Positions 47,150-59,200 of a stretch of 64,000 nt of DNA are shown piece after piece. The position numbers were made by a program, and so were the translations under genes. Position 1 is the stretch's first letter. The number at the start of each line of letters is the position of its first letter. This stretch comes from Aspidiotus rigidus (taxonomy: Eukaryota; Arthropoda; Insecta; Hemiptera; Diaspididae). Location of the stretch: positions 434,001 to 498,000 of the forward strand of contig JAVHKY010000055.1 of the NCBI GenBank assembly GCA_035079385.1. Direction: 5' to 3'. The notes below the pieces were generated by a model. The model was not told where the DNA came from. It did not search any database and saw nothing but the letters and a program-made list of their open reading frames with translations.

Positions 47150-48115
47150 GTGTTATGATGCAACCTACTTTGCCAAAAATGAACCCATCACAAACTGAAA
47201 CTGGAAAAAATATGTTACGAAAATAGTATGTATTCCAGGAAACAATAACGATCAATAAACGCAAGATTGAAACAGATACAATATCTTAGTTCTATATTGA
47301 TTTCATGTTCAAGTACCGGTATTAAGATACTACCCTATACAATCAGTTATTCTTTTTTCTCCAATACTCTACTTTTATTATTCATATTTCCTGACCGATT
47401 GCAACAATGTCAATTGATCTCATCACTTGAATTCTATTCCGTAATAGGTACGTAATCAAACGAATACCTCTCTTCTAAATCGGCTATCGTTCAGGTGGTA
47501 TATTTCAGGATGACGGAATTCTTCGTGAGCTAACGATAGTGGAGGAATTCTATTCCACATCAGTTTCTCGTTTACTCGGTTCTCCTTTGCACGTTCCTCG
47601 CTTTCTGACGACTCAACTAATAATGTGTATTTAATATATTCAATACGTAATCTTCTTACTCGGAAATTCAAATCAGAAAAACTACTATAGGTATAATCGC
47701 ATAAAGGACGAAGTACGCACGTAAAATTGAATTATGCGTTATCATCTATCATAATATTTTCGAAAATTTGATAATGTTCCAGCTCCTGAAATACTCACGT
47801 CAGCAGACTGCAGCAAATAATATGACGTTTTGTGACGTTTTACAATTCGTGATTAAAATTTTCTAACGTTATCCGATAGCGACAAAGCAGGTCGCAAATC
47901 GAAACAGAAAACACGATCACACACTCCTATACATTCATACACAAAAACTGCTTTTCTCTTTGTAGTGAAACAATCAAGTCGATGTACTATATCGCACATC
48001 GAAACTTGACATCGAAAGGTCGGCGAACAACAATCGATAGGCTGAAGAAAAAAAAAAAAACAAAGCGATTGCAAGTGGTTCATGCATCGTAGAACGAGCA
48101 TGAACCTAAAAAGAA
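47150..48115. repeat. Dispersed repeat P, copy 3
   Basis: 47,150-47,470 parallels 29,705-30,290, and 48,062-48,110 parallels about 30,580-30,635 ('aagcgattgcaagtggttc'). The ends of a longer ancestral element are therefore present at both loci. No coding domain recognised. Confidence 0.6.
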
Positions 48116-48316
48116 ATCAATTTTTCCGTTTTCGGGATTCCGTTTCCCCGCTTTTGGCGTTCCCACAAATCCTAATTGTTATCCGGGGTGTTTGGCAGTT
48201 GGGTAGTGTATTTCTGATTTTTGTTTCACATGGTCTTTTTTCCCTTTAATTGGTCTTTGGAATTCGTGAATTCTGATTTGATAATTGAATTTAATGAAAT
48301 CTGATTATCTAGTAGG

Positions 48317-48862
48317 CAGGGATGGAAAGCTAATCGTCATTGGCTTAAAACTCGCTTTCAGCTTTAAGCTGTTTGCGGATAACGGCTTAAACTATAAGCA
48401 ATCATTTTGCGCCACGGATGAGCTCCTGAAGTTTGGCTTTTGGCTGAAGTTAAGCCAATCCATTGGTCCAATTTGAGCCAATGTATTGGCTTAATTAGAC
48501 CAATAGATTGGCTCAACTTCAGCCAATGAAAAACTTTACCACCTTTTCTTAGTATTTCAAAATTTGATGTGGGTTCATTATGATGATTTGAAGGTGAAGC
48601 GTTTGATATTAATTCATCAAGATAAGATGGCCAGCTACCGGTTGCCGGTTGCTTCACGGCTTCCCGCTTTCAACTTTTTTTCTTGTTGTGCACAGGCTCA
48701 AGCGCTTTTATTTTAAGCCAATGAAATTGGCTTTCAGCTGATATTTGGCTGTAAGCTAATGACAAAAAAAACAATTGACCGACTTTTGGCTTAACGAATA
48801 ACGGCAAAACATTGACTTGAAACTTGACTTGAGCCATTGATGGCTTAAGCTTTCCATCCCTG
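48317..48862. mobile_element. hAT-like element, AAGCC-rich, 546 bp
   Basis: Inverted termini 'cagggatggaaagct' and 'agctttccatccctg'. The 8-bp flanks CTAGTAGG/CTAATAGA match at six positions, consistent with a decayed target duplication. The interior is packed with 'agccaat' and 'ggcttaa' words like 21,896-22,251. Confidence 0.75.
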
Positions 48863-49009
48863 CTAATAGAATATTGATTTTCTACTACTGAAAACTTTTC
48901 AAAGGACACCAAACTCAACGATCAGCCAGAAGCCAGCTTTATTTAGCCGAAAGCCTAGGCTATATTTTTCAAGGTCGTCAGCTTCAGCCGAAAGCGCAAG
49001 CCGTATTGT

Positions 49010-49630
49010 TTGGCTGCAACTCTGCCGTGCAAATTATGTTTGACGAACGTGCACTTCATTGGTTTTGGAGAAAGAGCAATTTTGTCAGAAACTTCTCCAA
49101 CTAAACAAGATTCTGAACATTTGTGACCCCGTCTACAGAAACCCGGCTTAGTGTTCAATTACAATCAGGAGAAAAGGAATCTTCCCTTCTCGGCAAAAGA
49201 TCCTTTCCTCCTGATCGATATTCAACGCTGAGCCGGGTTTCTGTAAACAGGGTCACATTTGTCAAAAATTATTTGTTTGGTACCTAGATGATTAAGAACA
49301 GTTGATTCTGAAAGTATTTTTCACACTGAATTCAGTGGTGGTGTTCATTTCTTTCGGTTGACTCTCGTTTTCGAGTAATGGAGAAATATGCACGTTTGTC
49401 AAAATGAAATTTTTTGACAAACGTGCGTTTCATTGTATATCTCATCAGGGAACGAGTTTCACTAAAAAAGGAGGTCACCATTGAATTTCTCGTGAAAATT
49501 TACTTCGGAATTCGACGAACAAGTATCATACGACGAAACCAGAAAGATTATTTATCAATTTTGTCCTTTTCTCCAAAGCCAATGGAGTGCACGTTTGTCA
49601 AACATTATTTACACGGCAGAACTGCACAAA
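49010..49630. mobile_element. TIR element containing a hairpin
   Basis: 49,010-49,080 ('ctgccgtgcaaatta...cgaacgtgcac') is an inverted relative of 49,545-49,625. Inside, 49,131-49,252 is a hairpin bounded by 'tctacagaaacccggct' and its complement. It looks like one element with a second palindrome nested in it. Confidence 0.55.
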
Positions 49631-49689
49631 GTTGAATCGACGTACATCCAAATCGACGATCAGGCAAACTGTATCTTTTAGACGATTAG

Positions 49690-50590
49690 TGTGAGTGTGT
49701 GAATTGTGACTGATGACACACTACTATTACTTCATTGATCGAATAACAGGGAAAAACTCAGATCTCAGAAATTAGAGCTTCGATCCTTTCACATAAGATG
49801 AACACTCTACTCTGGATTGTGTTGAAATGAACGTTGGATATACGTCAAAAATTTTGACGTATCGTTACCACGACCCAAAAACGCCAATATTGGGAGTAGG
49901 GAGGCTTGTATCGGAAAACTAGTATGATAATTGGATTTCTCATCGAAAAATTGTCTTAATAACGCTTATTCACATCTCAATCTCATTCAGCCGTATCAAT
50001 CTTATTTTAAGAAAATGGAAACTTCTTCCCAATAGTCGATTTGATTATAGGGCACGTAACAAACCCCATTCAGAGTATAAACAAAAATGCTTGACGCGTC
50101 TGTATGTTGTGGAATGCCTGTCGGAATTTTCAACTCTCTGTTACGCAATTTTTTTGTTTTGTCGTTAACCCTATTTCTTGATTACCCCTCACATATATTA
50201 TGTAGAAACAACGATCACCGAGACAAAGTCTTCCGCGCAATTTGTTATAACTATGTTAGTAATGAAACTTTGTAATCACACACCACTACTATCATAATCA
50301 ACTGCATACATATCAATTTTTTTTTTGACGTACATAGTATGCATCGTAATATGCCAGATCTGAGAATTGAGAACTTGTTGCAGAAAATTACTCATTACTA
50401 TTATTGGATTCTAAATTGAAACTATAGTGATCTGATTTTCTCCCAAGCACATTTTCTTTTTGCATATACGTCAATTCAACTTTTTACGGCAGAGCTGACC
50501 TCTACAGCAAACAGGCACAGACTTGAAAAATCAAAATGATGGATAAAAAATGGACCAAGTTATTGTGACGTCATAACTATCGATAAAAGA
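49690..50590. other. Gene-free stretch
   Basis: AT-rich; no coding region or delimited repeat recognised. Confidence 0.4.
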
Positions 50591-50840
50591 TCGATTTTGT
50601 CCATTTGGCATTTTGCTCCCATAAGAAATACATGTGGAGCAGAGATCACTACGCTACCAATTAAATATAAAAAATGATACAGTCAAGAGATTTTTCTTTT
50701 CAAATAGCGAGAAGTTGATAAATTTAAAATATAAACTTTTCTGTAAATTTTAACTTCTCATATTAAATTAATACCATGGTCATCTTTGCTCCGCATGTAT
50801 TTCTTGTGGGGAGCAAAATTCCAAATGGACATATTTTCAG
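50591..50840. repeat. Inverted repeat with GAGCAAAAT arms
   Basis: 'ttgctcccataagaaataca' near 50,611 and its near-complement near 50,793 ('tgtatttcttgtggggagca') form arms of about 70 bp. Related words occur in the termini of the element at 52,725-53,700. Confidence 0.6.
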
Positions 50841-50959
50841 CAGAATAGGTATTTCTGCTCACTCAAACCTATGCATCTTGCACTCACATTCATGTTGCGT
50901 TATCACAAATAACACAGTCCATTGTTCAGAGTTGATTTCACGCTTCGTTCATACAGTGA

Positions 50960-51600
50960 CGTAGGTACCAACGGTCTTAAGTTTATTCCGAGAAGTGATA
51001 GGGCAAGATATCTGAGAATACACCTAGACAAAAGACTAAATTGAAAAATCCATACAAAAAAAGAAGAAACAAATTGAACCCGAGGCCACAAAAATTATAT
51101 TGGCTAATAGGATATCGATCTCCTATCAGCATAGCCAATAAACTAGGTATTACTGTACAAAGTAATCCAAAAATCTGTATGGTGTTATGGCCTACAGATT
51201 TGGGGTACCACCACGGCCGTAAAATGCAACTAAGAAAACAAATCGCCTTGTAATAAAGTGATACCACAACAAGGTCTTGCGACTGATTGCAGGGCTGGCG
51301 AACATGGTAGTGCAACCATGCACATGCACCTACTGAAAATTCCCAGCACTTACGGATTTTTTTTTTTTTTTTTCATTAATTACCGGAATTTTGAGTTTGC
51401 ACCGACCGGAGAAATGGAAAAGTGCTGACCCTGACTGATTGTAAAAGCGCCCTGGAAGGTACCCAACGCACTCCCACGCTGTGACCTCAAAACTCAAGAA
51501 GTAGAGGATGTGATAAAGACATACGCAAAAAGACATAAAAACATACTACACAAGCACCTCAACACTACAACAATTGAGCTTCTGGATTACCTCTTTAGAC
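50960..51600 (+). mobile_element. Degenerate Jockey-like non-LTR retrotransposon fragment (end of ORF2)
   Basis: Broken frames spell RARYLRIHLDKRLN, then KLYWLIGYRSPISIANKLG, then KVLRLI and, after an insertion, KAPWKVPN and YAKRHKNILHKHLN. In that order they match the conserved end of the reverse transcriptase protein of Jockey-clade elements (recalled pattern). Stops and frameshifts make it non-functional. A 144-bp hAT-like element splits the LRLI/APW region at 51,290. Confidence 0.75.
51290..51433. mobile_element. hAT-like MITE, 144 bp, inside the Jockey fragment (8-bp TSD)
   Basis: Begins 'cagggctggcgaac' and ends 'gtgctgaccctg', flanked by the exact 8-bp duplication ACTGATTG (51,282-51,289 and 51,434-51,441). 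Without it the retrotransposon frame reads straight through. Confidence 0.85.
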
Positions 51601-51839
51601 ACACGATGGCCAAAAAGAACAAAACCTTACAAACTAGTCTAGTTGGGGCACTATTTTATTATGGGTACAATCATACTCCTTTTGGTGGGTGGCAAAAGCA
51701 ACTTCGCTCGCCCATATAAGCCTAGGTTAAAATCGCACTTTTTGATTATTAATGACTCGGCTGCATTGTTTCCCTTGAATAGAGGCTTGTTAGAAAGAAA
51801 ATTTCATGCACAATAGATTATATTCTCCTCACTACAGAC

Positions 51840-52200
51840 CTCTAGAAACACAAGATTGCTAACTCACTATCGACACTATGTTGAAATAACGTTGAGATAA
51901 TTTATCCCACTAGATGTCGCACAGTCGTTTTACTTGTATTTTCATGGAAGGGGGGGGGGATGGAAGGTCTCCTCCAAATTTCAATCTGGAATTAAGGAAA
52001 TTTTATGGCGAATAAATTTGATTCTTTTCACTTTTTCGCGAAACGAAATATTTTCAGAGATAAATACAATTTTGTTCTTTTTGGATAATTTATTTTTTAC
52101 CTTCGTTATCAGTATGTGCCGTAATTTAGAAGGAAGGATTAATTCTATAAATACAATTTTATTAGTGTCAACTCTCTGCATAACTGCCCTTAAGGGTATG
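51840..52200. repeat. Relative of the 'ggaaatt...gaataaatt' core element
   Basis: 51,990-52,040 contains the shared core 'ggaaattttatggcgaataa' followed by 'attcttttcactttttc'. The left side has 'acaagattgctaactcacta', similar to the subterminal sequence of the elements at 20,328 and 20,832. Probably a diverged partial copy. Confidence 0.45.
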
Positions 52201-52216
52201 TTCTACACAGGAAAAG

Positions 52217-52580
52217 ACGCGTAAATATACGAAAATATAGGTTCCGAGGCGACTATAGTTACTGTCTACAAAATGAACCAATTGTTATGAAATCTTTGGA
52301 AGTGTTAGATGAGTGTTTGATACAGGTCTAAAATTAATTCAGAACTCTTAATATTATTTAGAACTCTAGCTATCAACGATCGAAAAAGCTCAAAATGTAC
52401 CACTTTTTGATCGTCAATGACAAGAGTTCTAAATAATATGACGAGTTCTGAATTAATTTTAGACCTGTATCAAACACTCATCTAACACTTTGAAAGATTT
52501 CATAACAATTGGTTCATTTTGTGGACAGTAATTAGTCGCCTCGGAACCTAAATTTTCGTATATTGACCTGATTTCACGCG
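52217..52580. mobile_element. Palindromic MITE, about 360 bp
   Basis: Long arms 52,217-52,360 and 52,430-52,580 pair almost throughout ('gaccaattgttatgaaat'-type text against its complement; 'tagacctgtatcaaacact' against its complement). The loop holds 'gatcgaaaaagctc'. No open frame. Confidence 0.7.
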
Positions 52581-52724
52581 TATCCAGTATAAGGTTTATG
52601 CAGTAAGGCTACATTTCTGCACTACTGACTTATTCATAGAATTACACCATGTTCCCAAACAATTTGTGCATTATTCAATAATTTATGTTATCTGAGGGTA
52701 AAAACTGCTACCTGCAACACAGCA

Positions 52725-53700
52725 TAGGTTTCTGTGACGTCAAACAGTAAATAACCGCTGGCTAAACTACCCAACGTTGATCCAACTGTCATGTTGACTC
52801 CCATTTGAATAACACATGGAGCTAAGATCATCGTGTTCCTGATTAAGAATAAGGAATTTCTTAATAATTAGAGGTTGATGATCCAATGCTGAGAAGTTCA
52901 AAGATTCTAAATATATACAAAGTGGTCCAAAAGTCTTTGCACAAGGTCCATAAGTCATTGCACACCAAAAAATTGGTCATTACTCGTGAACCAGGGCGTT
53001 TAATTCGATGAAATAAAAAGGGAAAATGTTTTTTAGAAGTTCACAATCTTAATTACAAGAAGAAATTACCACGCAGAGACAAGTGCAATGTTCATCTCAA
53101 TAGCCTAGTGCTCTGTAGAGAGAAAAAATGTACCCTCAAAATAGTTGTTTACGTGCTAACGCGCTCTTTGTACACCCGTAGGTAAGAGTACATGTCTGGC
53201 TGCGAGGAGTGATGTTCGTAGGCACCACCACTACCCTTTAAACCGGTATTCCCCTTACTTCTCCGATCTTCGTGTTATTTGCCGGTCAGCTGACCACGGT
53301 AGACGTGATCATATTTTTACGCGCTTCTTTGGTTACCATGGAAAGCATATTTCACATAACCAGGTCGAGAACTGCTGTCAATCATTCTCTCATCATACCT
53401 CTTCAACATTTACATGCGCTCGAGTATTTACAAGTTACTATACGGCGTGTTGGCCACACTTTGTAGAAATTTATAATATCTGTACACAGCTTCTTGAAAA
53501 TTGCGCAAAGACTTTTGGACCACTCTGTATATCTGATTTTTCAATAAAAATCTTATTCCAAATTATTTACATAATGATCTTTGCTCCCCATGTTATTCTT
53601 ACAGGAGTCACCTTATCAGTTGGCAGTTGGATCAAGGAGATGGGTAGTTTTGCTTATCGTTATTTGCTGTTTGACGTCAGAGAAACCTGGGCGATACCGG
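52725..53700. mobile_element. TIR element hosting a mariner-like insertion
   Basis: 52,730-52,855 is an inverted relative of about 53,545-53,690 (shared 'gatccaactg' and 'tgacgtcaaacag' in opposite senses), so these are its termini. The inner 52,918-53,527 is a separate insertion. Confidence 0.6.
52918..53527. mobile_element. Non-autonomous Tc1/mariner-like element, 610 bp
   Basis: Termini 'caaagtggtccaaaagtctt' and the inverted 'aagacttttggaccactctg', each bordered by TA, the hallmark target duplication of this superfamily. No transposase frame remains. Confidence 0.7.
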
Positions 53701-53935
53701 AAATTTCGGTGTCGTTTTTGAACCTTGACGACTAGCATACGGGACTGGTACTACCATAGGAATCAAACGAGAATTTTGACTAGCGGCTAGGATTTGTACT
53801 AATTTCCTTTGTGTTTTGTGGGTTAACAGCGCGCAATGCATTTCTAATGGGAGTTTCCGGTATTGTTGGTATAGCATATTTGGTGTGAGTAGTAACTATA
53901 GGGCTAAGTATTTTTGAATATATAATAGGGCTTTT

Positions 53936-54124
53936 CCATGTTGGCGCATTGCATACGTACTCTCCTACGTGTTATCGAAATGGTAGTATTTCTAACATTG
54001 CTCTTATGGGTGTTGCTGGATTGCATACTCATTTTCATTGTGGAGTAGATTGCCATAGAAATACTACCATTTCGATAACACGTAGGAGAATACGTATGCA
54101 ATGCGCCGACATGGAAAAGCCCTA
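53936..54124. mobile_element. Palindromic MITE with TAGGGCTTTTCC termini
   Basis: 'tagggcttttccatgt' and its complement bound arms of about 65 bp ('gaaatggtagtatttct' against its complement), with a loop of about 60 bp. No reliable target duplication. Confidence 0.7.
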
Positions 54125-54129
54125 TATAT

Positions 54130-54993
54130 TCTTCTACAATGGAAAAAGTATTAATTATTTAATGTTTCTTGTTCTTTCTCGTGATTTTTTCGAATTTATT
54201 TTTCGACATTTTCATTCTCCGACTTTTATTTTTGACTTTTAATTGTTCTAATTGTAAAAGTATCTCTTGTATTCTGGGCACGCACTAATCTGACTGATCT
54301 GCGCACGTACCGAGAGGCAAAATGTAAAACCTGTATATATGCTGTATATATCTGTAGATAGTGTGTTGTTAATGAAGTTCCGTTGTAAATGCGTGACTTG
54401 CATTATTATTGCAATTGCATTTTACAGTAAAATATAAAAGTATCATTTTTGATACCTACGCAAGTTATAATAAAACTGTTACAAGTTCATGTGTCTCCTT
54501 CCTTCTCGATCATGATGGCGAGTACTTTTGAAGGAAAAATCAACTTCAGTAAAATACTTACATTGTTTGAAAGAATGAGAATTTTTGTACATTTGCCTGC
54601 TCTGATCAATGCGAGACTTCAACCAATTTCTCACCGCAAGTCCACAACATATGATGAGCTTTTTTGTAACATTCCTTTCACGCCTAACATAACGAGAATT
54701 TTCGCAAATATGTCCTCTACAGAAAGCTGAACTCGATCTCTCACTATGAGTCTACGTCAGAAGACGACTATTGGCCGGACAAGGATAGTAGTAAAAACAT
54801 AGCGCAAACGATTATGCCTCATTCGCGGTGACACTGAGTCAAAATTGGGAAAAACAAACTTATATTTAAAGAATTTTTTATACGTGCAAGGAAAGACAAA
54901 CACTAACTAAAAGAATTAAGGGCTTCTAGAATTATAGGCTTTTCTCGTACAAAAAATTTCTGTGCTCGATGGAGACCCGTAGTCTGATTGAAA
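54130..54993. other. Gene-free stretch
   Basis: AT-rich; the open frame at 54,449-54,730 has no recognisable domain. No repeat delimited. Confidence 0.35.
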
Positions 54994-55001
54994 CGTTGTG
55001 A

Positions 55002-55160
55002 CAGGCCCGGATTCAGGCATAGGCAACATAAGCACGTGCCTAGGGCGGCAAATTTTGAGAGGCGACGAATAGATACGAATTAAAAAAATAATAAAATAAA
55101 GAATTAGGGGCAACTAAACATTTTTTACCTAGGGTGGCAAATGAGCTAAATACGGGCCTG
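55002..55160. mobile_element. hAT-like MITE, 159 bp (8-bp TSD)
   Basis: Termini 'caggcccggattcagg' and the inverted 'atacgggcctg', flanked by the exact 8-bp duplication CGTTGTGA (54,994-55,001 and 55,161-55,168). The interior has 'ctagggcggcaaat' motifs similar to 43,303-43,485. Confidence 0.9.
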
Positions 55161-55168
55161 CGTTGTGA

Positions 55169-56219
55169 TACCTAAATAAAAATTCTTTGTGCGGGAAAAA
55201 CCTTCAATTCTTTTCTTTAGTGTTAAACTTATATTTGACAAATGATGGCGAACCCCGGCTCAAAATTATTAACCAGTACTCAATATAGGTATAATTGTCT
55301 CTATATAATGGTTCCTTCTAAATTTTTCAAGTATGAAAGAGTAGAACATAAACAAAATTGAACAATTTCTTGTAACTTTTTTCAATTTTATTATGACAAA
55401 AATATAATCATGTGATAGAAATGTCAACAATGAAATGAATATCAAAATAAATAACGTTCAATTTTTTTTTTTTTTTTTCACTCTGTTTTTGACAAGTTAT
55501 CCACTTAGGCTACCTAATCAACGGAAAAAGGAAACATTTCAAGTTTTAGAAACAATATTGAAATGATTGTAGAACATGAAAACACAACAATCATCCTCAC
55601 AATAAACTACAATTACTTAATACAACTTTTTTTATGTAAAAATATGTACCTACCTATACATAATATACCGGTACTCGTGGGTACCTATTGTATCAGTGAG
55701 CTTATGATTTGTGGCTTGTTGATCACTGATACATCTACAGAAAAATAAAACTACGGTATCTGATATTATCATAGATACTTACAGCCTGATTTACGCTGAT
55801 ATTTAAGTTTTCTGTATTTTAAATTTAATCTATAATTAGTGATAGGTAGCCTAGTACCTATATAGGTATAGGTACTTGAAATTTCAGAATTGGTTTTGTA
55901 AATGAAAATAATATTATGTTTATGAACTGAGTGACTTAAAAACAAAACCAACAACTTTTTCCCAACCATATTACATAAGTAGGTAGGTATATACATATAC
56001 TGATTATCAATGAACACATTTGATTGTAAGTAGATGGGAAGAATTCAATAAGAAAACGCATTAATTTAGATGTTTACTCATATGTGATTTCTTCATTTGT
56101 ACCTCTATTAAAAATAATTATTACCTACTTATTTGTACAATTGGTTTAAAATATCATAATCTTACCATCTATTACACTACTTAAATTCATACCTACGTAC
56201 ATGCAGCCTCTTATATTGG
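55169..56219. other. Gene-free stretch, including SLC8 3' UTR
   Basis: The right end must contain the 3' UTR of the minus-strand exchanger gene. 'gtacctac' words are frequent. Nothing else recognised. Confidence 0.45.
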
Positions 56220-59200
56220 CTAAAAGCCTTTCATAATTCCATAGGCTTCCAGTGTGGTCATGACGATGTAGAATATCCAAAGACTAATCAAAAAAGCTGT
56301 TGTTATTAGTTTTGCTATTTGTGGTCCACCCAATTCACCTCCAATCTCTTTTGAACGCCGGATGAGCAAGATAATTATGGCAAATAGGGCTTCCGTACAG
56401 AATAGGGTCACACAAAATGCCAAGCTGAAAAAGTCGTAGCTAGTTTGATTAGAAGAAAACATTATCTATGTACTTAAACCATTGTAAACAAAGACATGAA
56501 AGCAACTAAACCAACTCCGGCTGGGAACAAGAACATCCGAGGAAATCAGGACTGAACTAGCGAGTCATCACGATGTGAATCATACTCATAAACTAGTTCA
56601 TCAACCCCTCATCACGTATGTACGTATTTCAGAGGGTATAGCAATCTACTCCTCGTTTTATTCTTTTGAATATGCCACCCTTCAGTATGTCTGGCTATAC
56701 CTCGACAAATCGAATTAATCCTATTTATTTTTAATTAGGTAAATACCGGTACCAACTTTGCCATTGCTCGGATAAAAGGACTATGAAACCCTTAAAATTC
56801 TTGAGGTCGTTTTTGTGTTGGGAGAGTCTTGCTTTCAGAAGTTGGCAAATCTCATTCACGTAAACGTTTAGACATCCTGAACAGGGTATACTTTATCCAG
56901 GGGAGTACTATCTTTCAAAAGTGGGAAGAATTTTGTGTTTTGGTCACAAAAAGCAATACAAATATTGGGATCGAGTTTTTTGAGGAGATGCTTGTCATTC
57001 TTCTGTTTACCCGGTTCCTTATTTATATGTTTTTCAGTAACTTGATAAAGGCCGGCATGTACAGCCGAAACGTCTTGATTATAAGAAAATTAGTGAAATT
57101 CAGTGCCGAATTCTGTTTATTTCTCTAAAGTATAAAAATTTCACGGAAAAATCTACGTTTTCGGACAAACAGTATTATTCTGACAATACTCCAAGAAAGC
57201 GTCCTCACTGAATCAGTTACATTGAAAAGTCCAAGAATTATAACTCGATCCTTATCTGCTGGTGAAGAATACTTACCGGTATGCAGAACAACAACTTCAT
57301 ATACCGGTACATGCTCATAAACGTTTGGACGCCTGTCGTATGGGAAGTAGAAAACTGCTACATGAATCCCACACTCGATTGCTACTATGCTCGAGTTTAT
57401 TGCAAGCAAATTGAGAGAAAATTCATTTGTTTTTGTTCTTAACCCCACATATTTTGATAAGTAATTTCAACCAAATTCTTACTCATTCCCACTTCCAAAT
57501 ATCCACCCATTCTCCTTCCACCAAGGCTGCCTCACCTCCTTCCCCTTCCGAGATCACTGTACTCAAACATTCTGAAAAACTTGGATTTCAAATACACTAT
57601 GTATCTCAGTCGAATTTTCACAGAGCCTTTCATGAACTTTGATGACACTACCAGATATTACCTATGACCTGTTTCATATCACTTTTGCAAGGGAACTTTA
57701 TATCAGTCAGAAATTGTCTTGACGAAAAGAAGTTTTGTTGGAAAATGTCACGTAGAAAACACAATTGGAAATGATGTCGTGTCGGAACAACGCTGTCAGA
57801 AAAATGTCGCCGAACCCATCAGTGCACAGTGCCCCCTGTCGTTTGCTGTGAAATTGTTTTCTCGACAACTTTATTTATTTTAGCTACCATGCTAGCTGAG
57901 TTCTGAAAATTTTTGATATTTCAGGAGTTTCACTATTCGCGCGTGTGTGTATTTTGGGTAGGTATTTTAAATTTTTCAAACTTTTTAGTCCTCTATGAGT
58001 ACTGTCGGTAAGTTTTAATTTTCCTACATGCTAGTTTTTTGTTTGACAAGTCTTGTTCACGACTCAATAGGAACTAAATCAGCAGTATTCACTGTTCACT
58101 CTTTACTGTAATGACATACTCGTATTTTTCTATGCAGATAATCGTCTTATCAATTCACGTTACGACACCAGAAGCTTAATTAGTGACAAGCATAAGGCGT
58201 AGAACACCACTGTATCGAACTGTAGGTATAATATTATGTCTGGTTTATATACGCAGAGAATGAATCACTCTGATCTAACGATTACTCCGGATCAATTTTC
58301 ATTTGTCATTTAATCCTCAAATGAGTTAGAATTACCTTACGTTTCTGTAAAAATTTTAGTTCTCTACTAATCGCATAAAGATGCTTTAGTGGGAGTGCAA
58401 ATTGTTCGCACCTTTTTGGGCACTTCTGTACACTAGGAAATTCATCATTAAAAAATTGTCTTTCAAACCACTTTGAATCTATACCTAATTCTTTTGTACT
58501 TATTGTAATGAGTAAAAAAGTTTACAAGGCTACTTGCTGGAAGTTCATTTTAAAAGAACTTAGAAGGATTTTATTACCATGCGCTCTCATGGATATTCTG
58601 TAATAATCATCTCTGTTTGGACAGGTTCCAAATTTCGCTCCTCGCTTCGCTCACTTTGCATACTCACACAAAAAGCAAGTAAGAGAATAAACTCACTTAC
58701 ATTACCTACTACTTAAGACTACTAAGTGCTCGCCGCTACATAGGGAGACAACTATGCAACAGCAACTCACCACCTTTGTTACTTGTTGGTTACACAATCT
58801 ATACGCTAGTGTGCGTAGTTGCCTTGTTGTCTGTTGCCAAGTTTCTTTTTCTTCCAACAGAAAAGAGCCCTTAGGGTTAACGAAAAAATACCACGTTTTC
58901 TTGCATTTAATAAACAAAATAATAACAAATGAATTATCAAATTATCAACAAATGTTAATGTTGAGTAGTTATGATGTTGTTCAGATATATACAGCAGGCA
59001 ATGAGACCAAAATGAAGAAGAAACTAGGTACTGGTACCTATTCATAAATTTATTTACAGAAAATTTTCAAAATTAAAGTAATGTTTTAACCCTTAGGGCC
59101 CCAGTTCGTTGGAAGGTCACTTATATAGACAAGTACTGAAGATGAAGTCATCACTCCAATGAACTTACTTTCCGGTATTCATGGTAAAGGTCCTTCCATG

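Noticed and set aside
53272..53466. Mariner transposase within 52,918-53,527
   Set aside because: No catalytic DDD/DDE-type motif in any frame; the element appears non-autonomous.
56829..57448. Two overlapping-end open frames in the exchanger intron (99 and 107 codons)
   Set aside because: No recognisable domain, no splice or start evidence, and located within an intron of another gene.
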